Below, piece by piece: positions 17,275-27,178 of a DNA stretch of 61,496 nt. The notes beneath the pieces were generated by a model. The model had not been told where the DNA came from, made no database searches, and worked only from the letters and a program-made list of their open reading frames with translations. The stretch spans positions 1 to 61,496 of the forward strand of contig NZ_JRUD01000031.1 of NCBI RefSeq assembly GCF_000802425.1. The letters run 5' to 3'. Both the position numbers and the translations under genes were made by a program. This DNA is from Pseudomonas flexibilis. GTDB lineage: Bacteria > Pseudomonadota > Gammaproteobacteria > Pseudomonadales > Pseudomonadaceae. Every line of letters starts with the position of its first letter. Position 1 is the stretch's first letter.

Positions 17275-17501
17275 CGGCGCAGCAGGCCGTCCGCCAGGGC
17301 GATCACTTCGCGGATCTGTTCTTCGGTGCGCGCGTGCATGACGGCGCGAATGTGCTCGTCGAGCAGACCTTCCAGGATATGGCTGTTGTAGACCCGCAGC
17401 GCGAACAGCGCGCTGGCGCGCAGGGTGGGCTCGGCCTTGTGGGATCGGGACGGGCGCTTCTGCGCCGGGGTGTCGTGCGACTGCCTTTCTGCACTGCTCA
17501 T
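17271..17501 (-). CDS. Conserved hypothetical protein, 76 residues
   Basis: A small basic N-terminus (residues 1-28) is followed by two helices: RASALFALRVYNSHILEGLLDEHIR-type residues and EEQIREVIALADGLLRR. The pattern of hydrophobic positions looks like a folded helical protein, and the N-terminal part looks disordered. I recognise no family. It is convergent with the diguanylate cyclase gene and overlaps its end by 4 bp. A 270-bp non-coding stretch separates it from the helicase terminator on the other side. Confidence 0.6.
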   Translation of the reverse strand: MSSAERQSHDTPAQKRPSRSHKAEPTLRASALFALRVYNSHILEGLLDEHIRAVMHARTEEQIREVIALADGLLRR

Positions 17502-17712
17502 TTATCAACCGCTCTTGGTGCTGCCACGGCCATCAGGCCATGGCACTCGAAATAGACGTGCCTGGAACAAGCCCCGTCCAGGCGGCGTGTGCGGGCACTC
17601 ATCCGTCTGTCGAAAAAACTCGTGAACAGGATCACAGGCCGCGAGTCTACCGTCCGTCCAGAACAGTCACAATAAATTCATGGTCTTTAGTCATTTCCTC
17701 CGCCCCAAAAAG

Positions 17713-17734
17713 AAACCCCGCCTAGGCGGGGTTT
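17713..17734 (-). terminator. Rho-independent terminator of the DEAD-box helicase gene
   Basis: AAACCCCGCC-TA-GGCGGGGTTT is a perfect dyad 20 bp behind the helicase stop. On the minus strand it is followed by TCTTTTT. Confidence 0.88.
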
Positions 17735-17753
17735 CGGGTGAAGCGACGGAGGA

Positions 17754-19427
17754 TCAATCCTCGCGGTAGCGGCGCAGCTTGAGGGCCTTGCCGGCGACGC
17801 GGGTGTCCTTGAGCTTGCCGAGCAGACGGTCGAGGCCCTCTTCCGGCAGCTCGATCAGGCTGAAGGTTTCGCGGATCTGGATGCGGCCGATGGCTTCGCG
17901 GGCCAGGCCGCCTTCGTTGAGGATCGCGCCCAGCAGGTTCTTCGCGGCGATACCGTCGCGGGTACCCAGGGCGGCGCGGCAACGGGCACGGCCTTCGGCG
18001 ATCGGCGCCGGAGCGCGACGCTCGCCACGCTCGCGGTATTCGCTGCGGGCGCTGCTATCACGCTCGCGACGCTCGCGGGTCGGGCCCGGCACCAGCGGCT
18101 GCTCGCGCTCCAGATCGGCCAGGCTCAGCGACTGGCCGTTGGTGGCCTTGCGCAGCAGGGCGGCGGCCAGGGCATGCGGGGTGCAGTCCAGATCGGTCAG
18201 CAGGCGATCAAACAGTGCGCCATGGGTGCCTTCGGCCTCGGCCAGCAGCGGACGCAGGGTCTCAGTGAGCTTGCGAATGCGCGCATCCAGCACCTGTTGC
18301 GGGCCCGGCAGGTGCGCCTCGGCAACCTTCTGGCCGGTGACGCGCTCGATGACCTGCAGCATGCGGCGCTCGCGCGGGGTAACCAGCAGCAGCGCGCGAC
18401 CCTCGCGACCGGCGCGGCCGGTACGGCCGATGCGGTGCACGTAGGATTCCGGATCGTAGGGCATGTCCACGTTGAGCACGTGGGTGATGCGCGGCACGTC
18501 GATACCGCGGGCAGCCACGTCGGTGGCGATCACGATGTCCAGGGTGCCGTTCTTCAGCGACTCGATGACCTTTTCGCGCTGTGCCTGGGCGATGTCGCCG
18601 TTCAGCGCAGCGGCCTTGTAACCCTTTGCTTCCAGCGCGGCGGCCAGGTCCAGGGTGGCCTGCTTGGTGCGCACGAAGCCGATCAGCGCATCGAAGTCTT
18701 CCACTTCCAGCAGACGGCACACCGCGGCGACCTTCTGGTCAGCGTGCACCATCACGTGGGCCTGCTCGATGCGGGCCACAGTCTGGGTCTTGGCGGCGAT
18801 CTTGATGTGCTGCGGCTCGCGCAGGTGCTTCTCGGCGATGGCGCGGATCGAATGCGGCAGGGTCGCGGAGAACAGCACGCTCTGGCGGCTGGCCGGCATG
18901 GCCTGGAAGATCACTTCCAGGTCGTCCATGAAGCCGAGCTTGAGCATCTCGTCGGCCTCGTCCAGCACCAGGAAGCCGATGGTCGACAGCAGCTGGTCGT
19001 TGCGGCTCAGGTGATCGACGAGACGACCGGGCGTGGCGACGATGATCTGTGCACCCTGGCGCAGCGCCTTGAGCTGCGGACCCATGGGCGCGCCACCGTA
19101 GACGGCGACCACGCCGACACCCGGCATCTGCTTGGAGTAGGTTTCGCAGGCGGTAGCCACCTGCAGGGCCAGTTCGCGGGTCGGCGCCAGGATCAGCGCC
19201 TGGGGCTCGCGGCGGGCCGGGTCAATCCTGGACAGCATCGGCAGGCAGAAGGCAGCGGTCTTGCCGGTACCGGTCTGCGCCTGGCCGATCATGTCGTGGC
19301 CTTCCAGGATGACCGGGATGGCCTGGGCCTGAATGGGGGACGGTTCTTCGTAGCCGGCCGCGACGATGGCGGAGAGAACGGCGGGATGAATACCGAGCGC
19401 GGCGAAGCCGCCGGTTTCCTGAGTCAT
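17754..19427 (-). CDS. deaD: ATP-dependent RNA helicase, DEAD-box (DeaD/CsdA-like)
   Basis: A 557-residue DEAD-box protein. Visible motifs are the Q motif (SPIQAQAIP), Walker A AQTGTGKT (50-57), DEAD (156-159), SAT in FSATLP, ARGIDVPRI, and HRIGRTGRAGREG. The C-terminal region ends in a basic linker and a DbpA-type RNA-binding domain (about 480-557, LLGAILNEGGL and RIQIRETFSLIELPEE). This layout fits CsdA/DeaD, which unwinds RNA during ribosome assembly and mRNA turnover, especially in the cold. ATG 19427 has AAGAGG upstream and matches the conserved start. The long leader upstream may carry cold regulation. Confidence 0.92.
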   Translation of the reverse strand: MTQETGGFAALGIHPAVLSAIVAAGYEEPSPIQAQAIPVILEGHDMIGQAQTGTGKTAAFCLPMLSRIDPARREPQALILAPTRELALQVATACETYSKQMPGVGVVAVYGGAPMGPQLKALRQGAQIIVATPGRLVDHLSRNDQLLSTIGFLVLDEADEMLKLGFMDDLEVIFQAMPASRQSVLFSATLPHSIRAIAEKHLREPQHIKIAAKTQTVARIEQAHVMVHADQKVAAVCRLLEVEDFDALIGFVRTKQATLDLAAALEAKGYKAAALNGDIAQAQREKVIESLKNGTLDIVIATDVAARGIDVPRITHVLNVDMPYDPESYVHRIGRTGRAGREGRALLLVTPRERRMLQVIERVTGQKVAEAHLPGPQQVLDARIRKLTETLRPLLAEAEGTHGALFDRLLTDLDCTPHALAAALLRKATNGQSLSLADLEREQPLVPGPTRERRERDSSARSEYRERGERRAPAPIAEGRARCRAALGTRDGIAAKNLLGAILNEGGLAREAIGRIQIRETFSLIELPEEGLDRLLGKLKDTRVAGKALKLRRYRED

Positions 19428-19785
19428 GGGGTTGCCTCTTTGCATTCGCAAACACCCATGAGCAAGACTGCGCATGCCGTGATCGACCTTGTGGGTCACC
19501 CTGGCAGCCTGGCGGCGAGGAGTTGCGATGTGAATGAATGAAACGACGAAGGTAGGCCGCGTAGCGGACCTGCAGCGAAGCGATGCTTCGTGGAACCTGA
19601 TCGGAGCCGCAATTGCGACCGGCGCGCACTATACCGGAAACCTGGCGCCTCTGCGCGTTTTTTTTGACGGACGTGACGCCCTTTGACGGGCGCCACCCGG
19701 GACGCAACCTGGTACGGCCGGCGATCCCCCGCCCCGCAGTGCCGGGTGCGAGCAGTCCAACCCCACAGGGGGCCGGTACCGCTGC
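19428..19785 (-). other. Leader and promoter region of the helicase gene
   Basis: This 358-bp gap contains no convincing gene. On the minus strand a -10-like TATAGT (plus strand 19628-19633) would give a 5' leader of about 190 bases. A poly-T run lies at 19659-19666 on the plus strand. A long leader is typical of cold-inducible csdA-type mRNAs, but no specific RNA motif is recognised. The chemoreceptor gene ends at the right side of the gap. Confidence 0.4.
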
Positions 19786-21936
19786 CTAGGCGCCCCGTTT
19801 ACTGACCCGGAACTGGCCGACCAGTCGCTGCAGGCGATTGGCGGTATGCCGCACCCGCTCCGCGCTGCCGGCCAGCCCGTCCAGGGTCTGCCCCATGTCG
19901 CCGGCGGCCTGTTCCACGCCGCGGATGGTCTGCCCGTAGTGCAGGCTGCGCTGGTTCAACTGCTGGATGATTTCGAACATGCGCTGCACCCGCGCGTGCA
20001 GCTCGCTATTCTCGGCGCCCTCTGTCTCGCTGTGCTGCAGGCGCGCATCGACGTCCTTGACCCCGGCTTCCATGCTCTGCACTTCGCGCCGTGTTTCAGC
20101 CTGCAGGCTTTCGACCAGGGTACCGATGTTCTCGGCGGCCTGGGCGGTGCGCTGCGCCAGGGTGCGTACCTCACCGGCCACCACGGCGAAGCCGCGCCCG
20201 TGCTCGCCGGCGCGCGCCGCCTCGATGGCCGCGTTGAGGGCCAGCAGGTTGGTCTGCGCGGTGATGTCGGCGATCAGCCCGACGATGCCGTCGATCTCCG
20301 CCATGCGGCTGTCCAGGCGCTGCACGCCGAGGGCGGAACGCTCCATCACGTCGCGGATCGAGCGGGTGCCGCTGCGCACCTGCTCGAAGCGCTCGCGGGC
20401 GCTGGCCACCACCTGGTCCATGGCGCTCTTCATCTCGCCGGCCGTGCTGGCCGCCTGCTGGATCTCGCCCAGCTGCTCCTCGACCAGCAGCAACAGCCGG
20501 TGGATTTCCTCGTTGACCTCGCGACTGGTGCCAGCCGCCTCACCGCTGCGCTCCAGCATGCGCGCGTTGGTGTCGCGCACCTGGGCGGAAACCTCGATGA
20601 CCTGCCCCACCAGGTTGTCCAGGCTGTCGATCAGGCTGTTGATCCAGCGGCCCATCTCGCCGCTTTCGTCGCTGCCCAGCTGGGCCCGGTCCAGACGCTG
20701 GCTGAGGTTGCCGCCGCCCTCGGCGATGGTGCGCACCACACCAGTCATGCGCCGCAGGCGCGCGGCCAGGCGGTTCGGTCCGAACGCCGCGAAGGCGCAG
20801 GCGCCCAGCACCAGCAGGCCGAAATCCACGGCATCCAGCGCCCAGCCGGAGAGCCCGCCGAGGTGCTGCAGGCCGACGCGCAGGCCGAACAGCGTCAGCA
20901 CGGTGGCCAGGTAGGTCTTCATCAGCCCGTAGGCCAGCGAGCGACGCCGGTAGACTTCCTCCAAGTCGGCCTCGCACATCATGCCCCAGCGGTCCGGCGA
21001 ACCGGGTAGCTGGAAGGTGACGCCCTTGCCGATCACCGGGATGTGCCGGTAGTCCGAGTAGCCCGGATAGCTGACGAACAGGTTCTGTCCACGGGCGATG
21101 GTTTCGCGCACACCGGGATGCAGCTCGCCGCTGGCCGGATCGGTGAAGCGCAGCTCCAGCTCGGTGTGGCGCTGCACGCGCACCGTGCCCCAGGCGGTGT
21201 GCACGCCACCCTTGAGGTTCTCGCCGAGGCTGAAGGTGTCATCCTCGAACCGCGAGCGCGACAGCGCGGTGCCGGCGGTGATCGCCGGATCGAACCGCGA
21301 CTCCACCATGAACAGGTAGTTGTCGCCGGAGTCCGGGTAGACATGCCCGGCTTCGCGCTGAATCAGATCGCCCAGCACATCGTTGGGCACCCGCGCGCAC
21401 AGGCAGCCGAGACCCTGGCCCTCGACCTGGACCGGCTGGAAGAACATCAGCGTAACGGCGTCGTGGAACCGGGAGCTGCTGGCGCCCAGGCGCTCGGTCC
21501 AGGGATCGCGGTACGGGCCGAGCAGGAACGGCTTCTTCAGGCCTTCGGCGAGGGCGCGCGGGGAGATGTCCGTCTGGCCCTGGCGCGCCTCGCTGCTGGA
21601 AGCCAGCACCCGGCCGGCGGCGTCCACCACGAACAGCTCCGAGCAGTCCGGCAACTGCCGCAGCTCCTCCCGCAGGCGCTGCGCGTCGGGCGTTGGCCAG
21701 TCCACCCCCACGCCCTGCGCCAGTTCGCCGAGACGCGTCCAGTGCGCTTCCGTCCACTGCTGGAGCTTCTTCATGCGCGTCTGGGCGATGCCCTCGAACG
21801 TCTGCTCCAGTTCCGCCGCCAGTCCGCGATTCAGCCAGCAGGCCCAGCCCATGGCCAGGCGGCCGGTCTTGCCGAACCAGGGCAACCAGCCGCGCTCGGC
21901 GGCCGACAGATTCATGTGTGCACTCGAATGGGACAT
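19786..21936 (-). CDS. Methyl-accepting chemotaxis protein with an N-terminal sensor and no N-terminal membrane helix
   Basis: A 716-residue chemoreceptor. Residues 40-330 form a sensor region with Cache/PAS-like segments ([26 protein letters not shown]-like [13 protein letters not shown]). Two membrane helices follow at about 340-360 and 365-390, then a HAMP-like linker. The signalling domain has the conserved hairpin [20 protein letters not shown] and [18 protein letters not shown]. It should bind CheA/CheW and report on chemotaxis. The sensor precedes both membrane helices, so it is probably cytoplasmic, unlike classical receptors. It has no C-terminal CheR-binding pentapeptide. AAGGAATT precedes the start. 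Confidence 0.9.
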   Translation of the reverse strand: MSHSSAHMNLSAAERGWLPWFGKTGRLAMGWACWLNRGLAAELEQTFEGIAQTRMKKLQQWTEAHWTRLGELAQGVGVDWPTPDAQRLREELRQLPDCSELFVVDAAGRVLASSSEARQGQTDISPRALAEGLKKPFLLGPYRDPWTERLGASSSRFHDAVTLMFFQPVQVEGQGLGCLCARVPNDVLGDLIQREAGHVYPDSGDNYLFMVESRFDPAITAGTALSRSRFEDDTFSLGENLKGGVHTAWGTVRVQRHTELELRFTDPASGELHPGVRETIARGQNLFVSYPGYSDYRHIPVIGKGVTFQLPGSPDRWGMMCEADLEEVYRRRSLAYGLMKTYLATVLTLFGLRVGLQHLGGLSGWALDAVDFGLLVLGACAFAAFGPNRLAARLRRMTGVVRTIAEGGGNLSQRLDRAQLGSDESGEMGRWINSLIDSLDNLVGQVIEVSAQVRDTNARMLERSGEAAGTSREVNEEIHRLLLLVEEQLGEIQQAASTAGEMKSAMDQVVASARERFEQVRSGTRSIRDVMERSALGVQRLDSRMAEIDGIVGLIADITAQTNLLALNAAIEAARAGEHGRGFAVVAGEVRTLAQRTAQAAENIGTLVESLQAETRREVQSMEAGVKDVDARLQHSETEGAENSELHARVQRMFEIIQQLNQRSLHYGQTIRGVEQAAGDMGQTLDGLAGSAERVRHTANRLQRLVGQFRVSKRGA

Positions 21937-22093
21937 CGGGGAATTCCTTGCGACCGACAGCGGTAACCTTCGGTGCAGAGCAATTCCCGGACCAGCTGCA
22001 AAGCCCCAAAATCGCCCGTTTACGGCAAATTCCGCACCGTTTCAGGGCGCAGAGAGCGAGAGACCCAATATCAATGCGCCATTACCGTGCACA

Positions 22094-22879
22094 TCAACTG
22101 GCGGGGCGGATCGCCTCGATCAACGATTCCAGGCTGTAACCCAGGCGCGGCTGCAGGGCCTGGGTGCGCTCACGCAACGCGTCAAGATCCAGCGTCTGCT
22201 CCAGATCGGAGGGCACCAGCAGGGCGACATTGCCCTCCTTCACCGGACATTCCCAGTAATGGTGATGGAACAGCCCGCGCAGCAGCGCAGCGCCCAGCGG
22301 CTTGCCATCGTCGGTGGCCCACTGGTTGATGATCAGCCAGCCACCCGGATTGAGCTTGGCCTGGCAGGCTTCGAGGAATTTCCAGGCCAGATGGCCCGGA
22401 CCGGGTCCCAGGTCGGTATAGAGGTCGACGAACAGCAGGTCCGGCCGTTCGGCGCTGTCGAGCAGCTCCAGTGCATCGCCGACGCGGATGGTCAGGCGCG
22501 GATCATCGTCCAGGCCGAGGAACTCCATGGCCAGACGCGGCACATCCGGGCGCAGCTCAATGACTTCGACATCGTCCAGCGACAGGAACTTCAGGCAGGC
22601 CTGGGTCAGCGTGCCTGCCCCGAGGCCGAGAAACAGCGCGGATTCCGGCGCCGAGTGGGCCAGGGCGCCGAGCAGCATGGCGCGGGTGTAGTCGTATTCC
22701 AGCCAGGCCGGATCGGCGGTGAACACGCAGCTCTGCTCCACCTGATCGCCGAACTCCAGGAAGCGGTAGTCGCCCATTTCCACCACGCGGATCACGCCAT
22801 AGGCGTCGCGCACCTCGGCCAGCAGCCGTTCTTCCTGCACATCCGGCACACCCGACAGCGGCGTCTGTTCACTACTCAT
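22094..22879 (-). CDS. Spermidine synthase-like methyltransferase-fold protein
   Basis: A 261-residue Rossmann-fold protein related to polyamine aminopropyltransferases: LEYDYTRAMLLGAL, the nucleotide-binding LFLGLGAGTLTQACL, an acidic VEVIELRPDV after strand 2, and DLLFVDLYTDLGPGP where spermidine synthases have their catalytic aspartate region. It lacks the N-terminal strands of true SpeE and may not use putrescine. The start at 22879 is preferred to 22891 because it fits homologues as I recall them. Its divergent neighbour is class II DAHP synthase, as in P. aeruginosa (PA2842-PA2843 region). Confidence 0.78.
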   Translation of the reverse strand: MSSEQTPLSGVPDVQEERLLAEVRDAYGVIRVVEMGDYRFLEFGDQVEQSCVFTADPAWLEYDYTRAMLLGALAHSAPESALFLGLGAGTLTQACLKFLSLDDVEVIELRPDVPRLAMEFLGLDDDPRLTIRVGDALELLDSAERPDLLFVDLYTDLGPGPGHLAWKFLEACQAKLNPGGWLIINQWATDDGKPLGAALLRGLFHHHYWECPVKEGNVALLVPSDLEQTLDLDALRERTQALQPRLGYSLESLIEAIRPAS

Positions 22880-23036
22880 CGCGTCATACAACCTGCTTGC
22901 AACCGGCCAGGGCGGCCGAAGGGGCGCCTATGCTTGCCAAAGCGCGCGGGAAACACAATCACAAGCCTTCATCGGAGCGCCATCGGCATTGGAGTAGCAT
23001 AGGCGGCGTCCTTTTCAATCCGCCAAGAGAGCATCG

Positions 23037-24377
23037 ATGTCGCAACCCTGGTCCCCCGAGAGCTGGAGGAGCAAGCCCATCCAGCAGCAACCCATCTACC
23101 CCGACGCCGCCCATCTGGCCCGTGTGGAAAACACCCTGGCCGGCTATCCGCCGCTGGTGTTCGCCGGCGAGGCACGCGAGCTGCGCCGCCAGTTCGCCGA
23201 GGTCACCCAGGGCCGCGCCTTCCTGTTGCAGGGCGGTGACTGCGCCGAAAGCTTCGCGGAATTCTCCGCCGCGAAGATCCGCGACACCTTCAAGGTGCTG
23301 CTGCAGATGGCCATCGTCATGACCTTCGCCGCCGGCTGCCCGGTGGTGAAAGTCGGCCGCATGGCCGGCCAGTTCGCCAAGCCGCGTTCCTCGGGGGAGG
23401 AAACCCAGGGCGGGGTCACCCTGCCCGCCTACCGCGGAGACATCGTCAACGGCATCGAATTCGACAGCCGTAGCCGCGTGCCCGACCCGGAGCGGCTGGT
23501 CCAGGCCTACAACCAGTCCACCGCCACCCTCAACCTACTGCGCGCCTTCGCCCAGGGTGGATTCGCCGACGTCCATCAGGTGCACCAGTGGAACCTGGAC
23601 TTCATCGCCAACTCGGCACTGGCCGAGAAGTACCAGCAGTTGGCAGGTCGCCTCGATGAAGCGCTGGCGTTCATGCGCGCCTGCGGTCTGGATGGTGTGC
23701 CACAGCTGCGCGAGGCCAGCTTCTTCACCGCCCACGAGGCGCTGCTGCTCAATTACGAGCAGGCCTTCGTGCGCCGCGACAGCCTGACCGGCGACTGGTA
23801 CGACTGCTCGGCGCACATGCTGTGGATCGGCGACCGCACCCGCCAGCCGGACGGCGCGCATGTGGAATTCCTGCGCGGGGTCGGCAACCCGATCGGCGTG
23901 AAGATTGGCCCGAGCACCCAGCCCGACGAGCTGCTGCGGCTGATCGACATCCTCAACCCGGAGAACGATCCGGGTCGCCTCAACCTGATCGTGCGCATGG
24001 GCGCCGGCAAGGTCGAGCAGCACCTGCCTCGCCTGATCCGCGCCATCACCGAAGAGGGGCGCCTGGTGCTGTGGAGTTCCGATCCGATGCACGGCAATAC
24101 CATCAAGGCCGGCGCCTACAAGACGCGGGACTTCGCCAGCGTGTTGCAGGAAGTGCGCGAATTCTTCGCCGTGCACCGCGCCGAAGGCAGCTACCCGGGC
24201 GGCATCCATATCGAGATGACCGGCCAGAACGTCACCGAGTGCATCGGCGGCTGCCGACCGGTCACCGCGGACAGCCTGTCGGATCGCTACCACACCCACT
24301 GCGACCCGCGCCTGAACGCCGACCAGTCGCTGGAGCTGGCGTTCATGATCGCCGAGAGCCTGAAGGGGCTGGGGTAA
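23037..24377 (+). CDS. Class II 3-deoxy-7-phosphoheptulonate synthase (DAHP synthase)
   Basis: A 446-residue enzyme that joins phosphoenolpyruvate and erythrose 4-phosphate to start the shikimate pathway. Class II markers are present: [11 protein letters not shown] with the metal-binding cysteine, [14 protein letters not shown] for substrate binding, [19 protein letters not shown], and [10 protein letters not shown] with a metal-binding histidine. Feedback inhibition by aromatic amino acids is common but cannot be told from sequence. The gene is monocistronic in appearance, divergent from the spermidine-synthase-like gene and followed by an MFS gene 165 bp later. Confidence 0.95.
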   Translation: MSQPWSPESWRSKPIQQQPIYPDAAHLARVENTLAGYPPLVFAGEARELRRQFAEVTQGRAFLLQGGDCAESFAEFSAAKIRDTFKVLLQMAIVMTFAAGCPVVKVGRMAGQFAKPRSSGEETQGGVTLPAYRGDIVNGIEFDSRSRVPDPERLVQAYNQSTATLNLLRAFAQGGFADVHQVHQWNLDFIANSALAEKYQQLAGRLDEALAFMRACGLDGVPQLREASFFTAHEALLLNYEQAFVRRDSLTGDWYDCSAHMLWIGDRTRQPDGAHVEFLRGVGNPIGVKIGPSTQPDELLRLIDILNPENDPGRLNLIVRMGAGKVEQHLPRLIRAITEEGRLVLWSSDPMHGNTIKAGAYKTRDFASVLQEVREFFAVHRAEGSYPGGIHIEMTGQNVTECIGGCRPVTADSLSDRYHTHCDPRLNADQSLELAFMIAESLKGLG

Positions 24378-24542
24378 TAGGGGAGTCTCCGGCCGCCAAC
24401 GGTGGCCAACGCGTTGCGTTGACCACTCTACGGTCGGTGTCGCGATCAACCGATCACCGAGAATTTCATTAGGCTGCTTCCTTTCTCGGCGCCACCTGCC
24501 GCATCATGCGGCAGTTCGTCCCAGCCACAGCGTGCAGCCCCC

Positions 24543-25712
24543 ATGAGCGCAGTCCGATTGCGCGATCCCGCGCAAGTTCTCGCCCTGATCGTCTTCACGG
24601 CCCTGATCTATTTCTGCACCGGCCTGCCGCTGGCGGTGCTGCCCGGCTATGTACACGACAGCCTCGGCTACAGCTCGGCTGTGGCCGGCCTGGTGATCAG
24701 CGCCCAGTACCTCACCACCCTGCTCGCCCGGCCGCTGACCAGCAGCCTGTGTGACCGGCTGGGCTCGCGCCGCGCGGTGACCTACGGCCTGCTGGCCTGC
24801 GCGCTGAGCGGTCTGCTGACGCGGCTGGCGATCAGCCTGGACAACCTGCCCATCGTGACGCTGGGCGCCCTGTTGCTGGGGCGGGTTTTGCTGGGCGCCG
24901 CCCAGGGACTGATGGGTACCGGCGCGCTGAGCTGGGCCATCGCCCGCGCCGGGGTGGAGCACACCGCCCGGGTGATTTCCTGGAACGGCGTCGCCGTCTA
25001 CGGCGCCATCGCCATCGGCGCCCCACTGGGCATGGCCTTGGCCGAACGCTTCGGCGTCGGGAGCCTCGGCGCGGTGACCCTGGCACTGGCGCTCGGCGGC
25101 CTGCTGCTGATCCGCCGACAGGCGACCCTGCCGGTCAGCAGCGAAGCCCGCCTGCCCTTTCGTCGCGTGTTCGGCCGGGTGCTGCCCGGCGGCCTGACCC
25201 TGGCGCTCGGCACGCTTGGCTACGGCACCCTGTCGACCTTCGTGGCGCTGTACTTCACCAGCCGCGGCTGGGACGGCGCCGGCTATGCGCTGAGCGCCTT
25301 CGGAGCCGCCTTCATTGGCGCGCGCCTGGTGTTCTCAGGCAGCATCGGCCGCTGGGGTGGTTACCGGGTGGCGCTGGCCTGTCTGGGCGTGGAGCTGCTC
25401 GGACTGCTGCTGATCTGGCTGGCGCCGGGCCCGGTACTGGTCTTTGCCGGCGCGGCCCTGACCGGCCTGGGCCTGTCGCTTCTGTATCCAGCGCTGGCAG
25501 TGGAAGTCATCCAACAGGTGCCAGCCTCCAGCCGCAGCTCGGCGCTGGGCGCCTTTGCGCTGTTCTTCGATCTGGCCCTGGGACTGGCCGGCCCGCTGAT
25601 GGGGCTGCTGGTGCCGTTGAGCGGCCTGGCAGGCCTGTTCGGCGTATCCGCGCTGTTTGCAGTGATCGGTCTGGGGATGGGGGTTCGGCTGCTGCAGGGC
25701 GCCCGAGGCTGA
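24543..25712 (+). CDS. MFS transporter, YhhS/YfcJ-like
   Basis: A 389-residue, 12-helix major facilitator. The first half has FCTGLPLAVLPGYVHDSLGY and the loop 2-3 motif LCDRLGSRRAV; the fourth helix region has GTGALSWAIARAG. The pattern matches the YhhS/YfcJ (UPF0226) group, some of which export arabinose or toxic compounds. The substrate is unknown. The gene is preceded by 165 bp without obvious sites and followed by a REP-like repeat. Its GC content and codon use match its neighbours. Confidence 0.85.
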   Translation: MSAVRLRDPAQVLALIVFTALIYFCTGLPLAVLPGYVHDSLGYSSAVAGLVISAQYLTTLLARPLTSSLCDRLGSRRAVTYGLLACALSGLLTRLAISLDNLPIVTLGALLLGRVLLGAAQGLMGTGALSWAIARAGVEHTARVISWNGVAVYGAIAIGAPLGMALAERFGVGSLGAVTLALALGGLLLIRRQATLPVSSEARLPFRRVFGRVLPGGLTLALGTLGYGTLSTFVALYFTSRGWDGAGYALSAFGAAFIGARLVFSGSIGRWGGYRVALACLGVELLGLLLIWLAPGPVLVFAGAALTGLGLSLLYPALAVEVIQQVPASSRSSALGAFALFFDLALGLAGPLMGLLVPLSGLAGLFGVSALFAVIGLGMGVRLLQGARG

Positions 25713-25794
25713 GTCCTGCGCCTACGCGCTTCGCGGCTGCAGCCCCCGGGAGCAGGTTTCATTGATCCGCCGACGCGGTGCGAGGCCGCGAGAC

Positions 25795-25847
25795 GTGCCG
25801 TGCCGGCGCGGTGGTGGACAAGGAAAACGTTGTCCACCCTACCGGAG
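25795..25847. repeat. REP-like palindrome, single copy
   Basis: GTGGTGGACAAGG...AACGTTGTCCACCCTAC plus the flank GTGCCGGCGCG is the reverse orientation of the core seen in the tandem block at 8011-8235. It sits in the 188-bp gap between the convergent MFS and metZ genes, where a stem-loop could end both transcripts. The remainder of the gap shows nothing else recognisable. Confidence 0.7.
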
Positions 25848-25900
25848 CGGCACGCCCTCAGCCGCAGTCGGCCGGCGTCAAGCCGGCCTCGTGCACCACC

Positions 25901-27112
25901 TCAGATCAACGCCAGACCGCGAGCCAGGTCGTTGCGGATGTCGTCCACGTCCTCCAGGCCAACCGCGACACGGATCAGGCTGTCGCTGATTCCGGCGGCG
26001 GCGCGCGCTTCGGGGCTGAGGCGGCCGTGGGACGTGCTGGCCGGGTGGGCAATGGTGGTCTTGGTGTCGCCCAGGTTGGTGGTGATGGAGATCATGCGGG
26101 TGGCATCGATCACCTTCCAGGCATTCGCCTTGCCGCCCTTCACCTCGAAGCTCACCACCGCGCCGAAGCCGCTTTGCTGTCGCTTGGCCAGCTCATGCTG
26201 CGGGTGGCTGGGCAGGCCAGCGTAGTAGACGCGTTCAACCTGGGGCTGCTGCTCCAGCCATTCGGCGATGGCCTGCGCGCTTGCGCAGTGGGCCTGCATA
26301 CGCACCTTGAGGGTTTCCAGGCCCTTGATGAACAACCAGGCGTTGAACGGACTTAGCGTCGGGCCGGCGGTACGCAGGAAGCCGACCACCTCCTGCATCA
26401 GCTTGGCCGGACCGGCCACCACGCCGCCCAGGCAACGGCCCTGGCCGTCGATGTACTTGGTGGCCGAATGGATGACGATATCGGCACCCAGCGCCAGCGG
26501 CTTCTGCAGCACCGGCGTGCAGAAGCAGTTGTCCACCGCCAGCAGCGCGCCGTGGGCGTGGGCCACCTGGGCCAGCGCGGCGATATCCACTAGCTCGGCC
26601 AGCGGGTTGGACGGCGATTCGACGATGAACAGCTTGGTGTTGGGCTTGCAGGCCGCCGCCCAGGCGTCCAGGTCGGCCAGCGGCGGGTAGTCCACCTCCA
26701 CACCGAAGCGCTTGAAGTACTTGTCGAACAGGCTGATGGTCGAACCGAACACGCTGCGCGACACCAGCACATGGTCGCCGGCGCTGCACAGGCTCATCAC
26801 CATGGCGAGGATGGCGGCCATACCGGAAGCGGTGGCGACCGCCTGCTCGGCCCCTTCCATTGCGGCAATGCGCTCCTCGAAAGTGCGCACCGTGGGGTTG
26901 GTATAGCGGGAGTAGACGTTGCCGGGCTGCTCGCCGGCGAAGCGCGCAGCGGCATCGGCCGCACTGCGGAACACATAGCTGGAGGACAGGAACAGCGCTT
27001 CGCTGTGCTCCGCCTCGGGGCTGCGGTACTGGCCGGCGCGCACGGCCAGTGTATCCGCCCCGGCCTCGCTCAGATCACTGTCCAGCCGGCCGGCATCCCA
27101 TTCATTCAACAT
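25901..27112 (-). CDS. metZ: O-succinylhomoserine sulfhydrylase
   Basis: A 403-residue Cys/Met-metabolism PLP enzyme. It makes homocysteine directly from O-succinylhomoserine and sulfide, the route used by Pseudomonas for methionine. The PLP lysine is in IVIHSATKYIDGQGR; the phosphate-binding residues include SRYTNPTVRTFEERIAAMEG and ASGMAAI. The C-terminus has SLIRVAVGLEDVDDI. The length and motifs fit MetZ better than MetB. AAGGTG precedes ATG 27112. It follows purF by 66 bp on the same strand, as in P. aeruginosa (PA3107-PA3108). Confidence 0.93.
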   Translation of the reverse strand: MLNEWDAGRLDSDLSEAGADTLAVRAGQYRSPEAEHSEALFLSSSYVFRSAADAAARFAGEQPGNVYSRYTNPTVRTFEERIAAMEGAEQAVATASGMAAILAMVMSLCSAGDHVLVSRSVFGSTISLFDKYFKRFGVEVDYPPLADLDAWAAACKPNTKLFIVESPSNPLAELVDIAALAQVAHAHGALLAVDNCFCTPVLQKPLALGADIVIHSATKYIDGQGRCLGGVVAGPAKLMQEVVGFLRTAGPTLSPFNAWLFIKGLETLKVRMQAHCASAQAIAEWLEQQPQVERVYYAGLPSHPQHELAKRQQSGFGAVVSFEVKGGKANAWKVIDATRMISITTNLGDTKTTIAHPASTSHGRLSPEARAAAGISDSLIRVAVGLEDVDDIRNDLARGLALI

Positions 27113-27178
27113 TGCTTTACACCTTGGGGTTGCGGCGCATTCGGCACGGCGACTGCGCCGCCGCCCGGGTGCGTCAGA

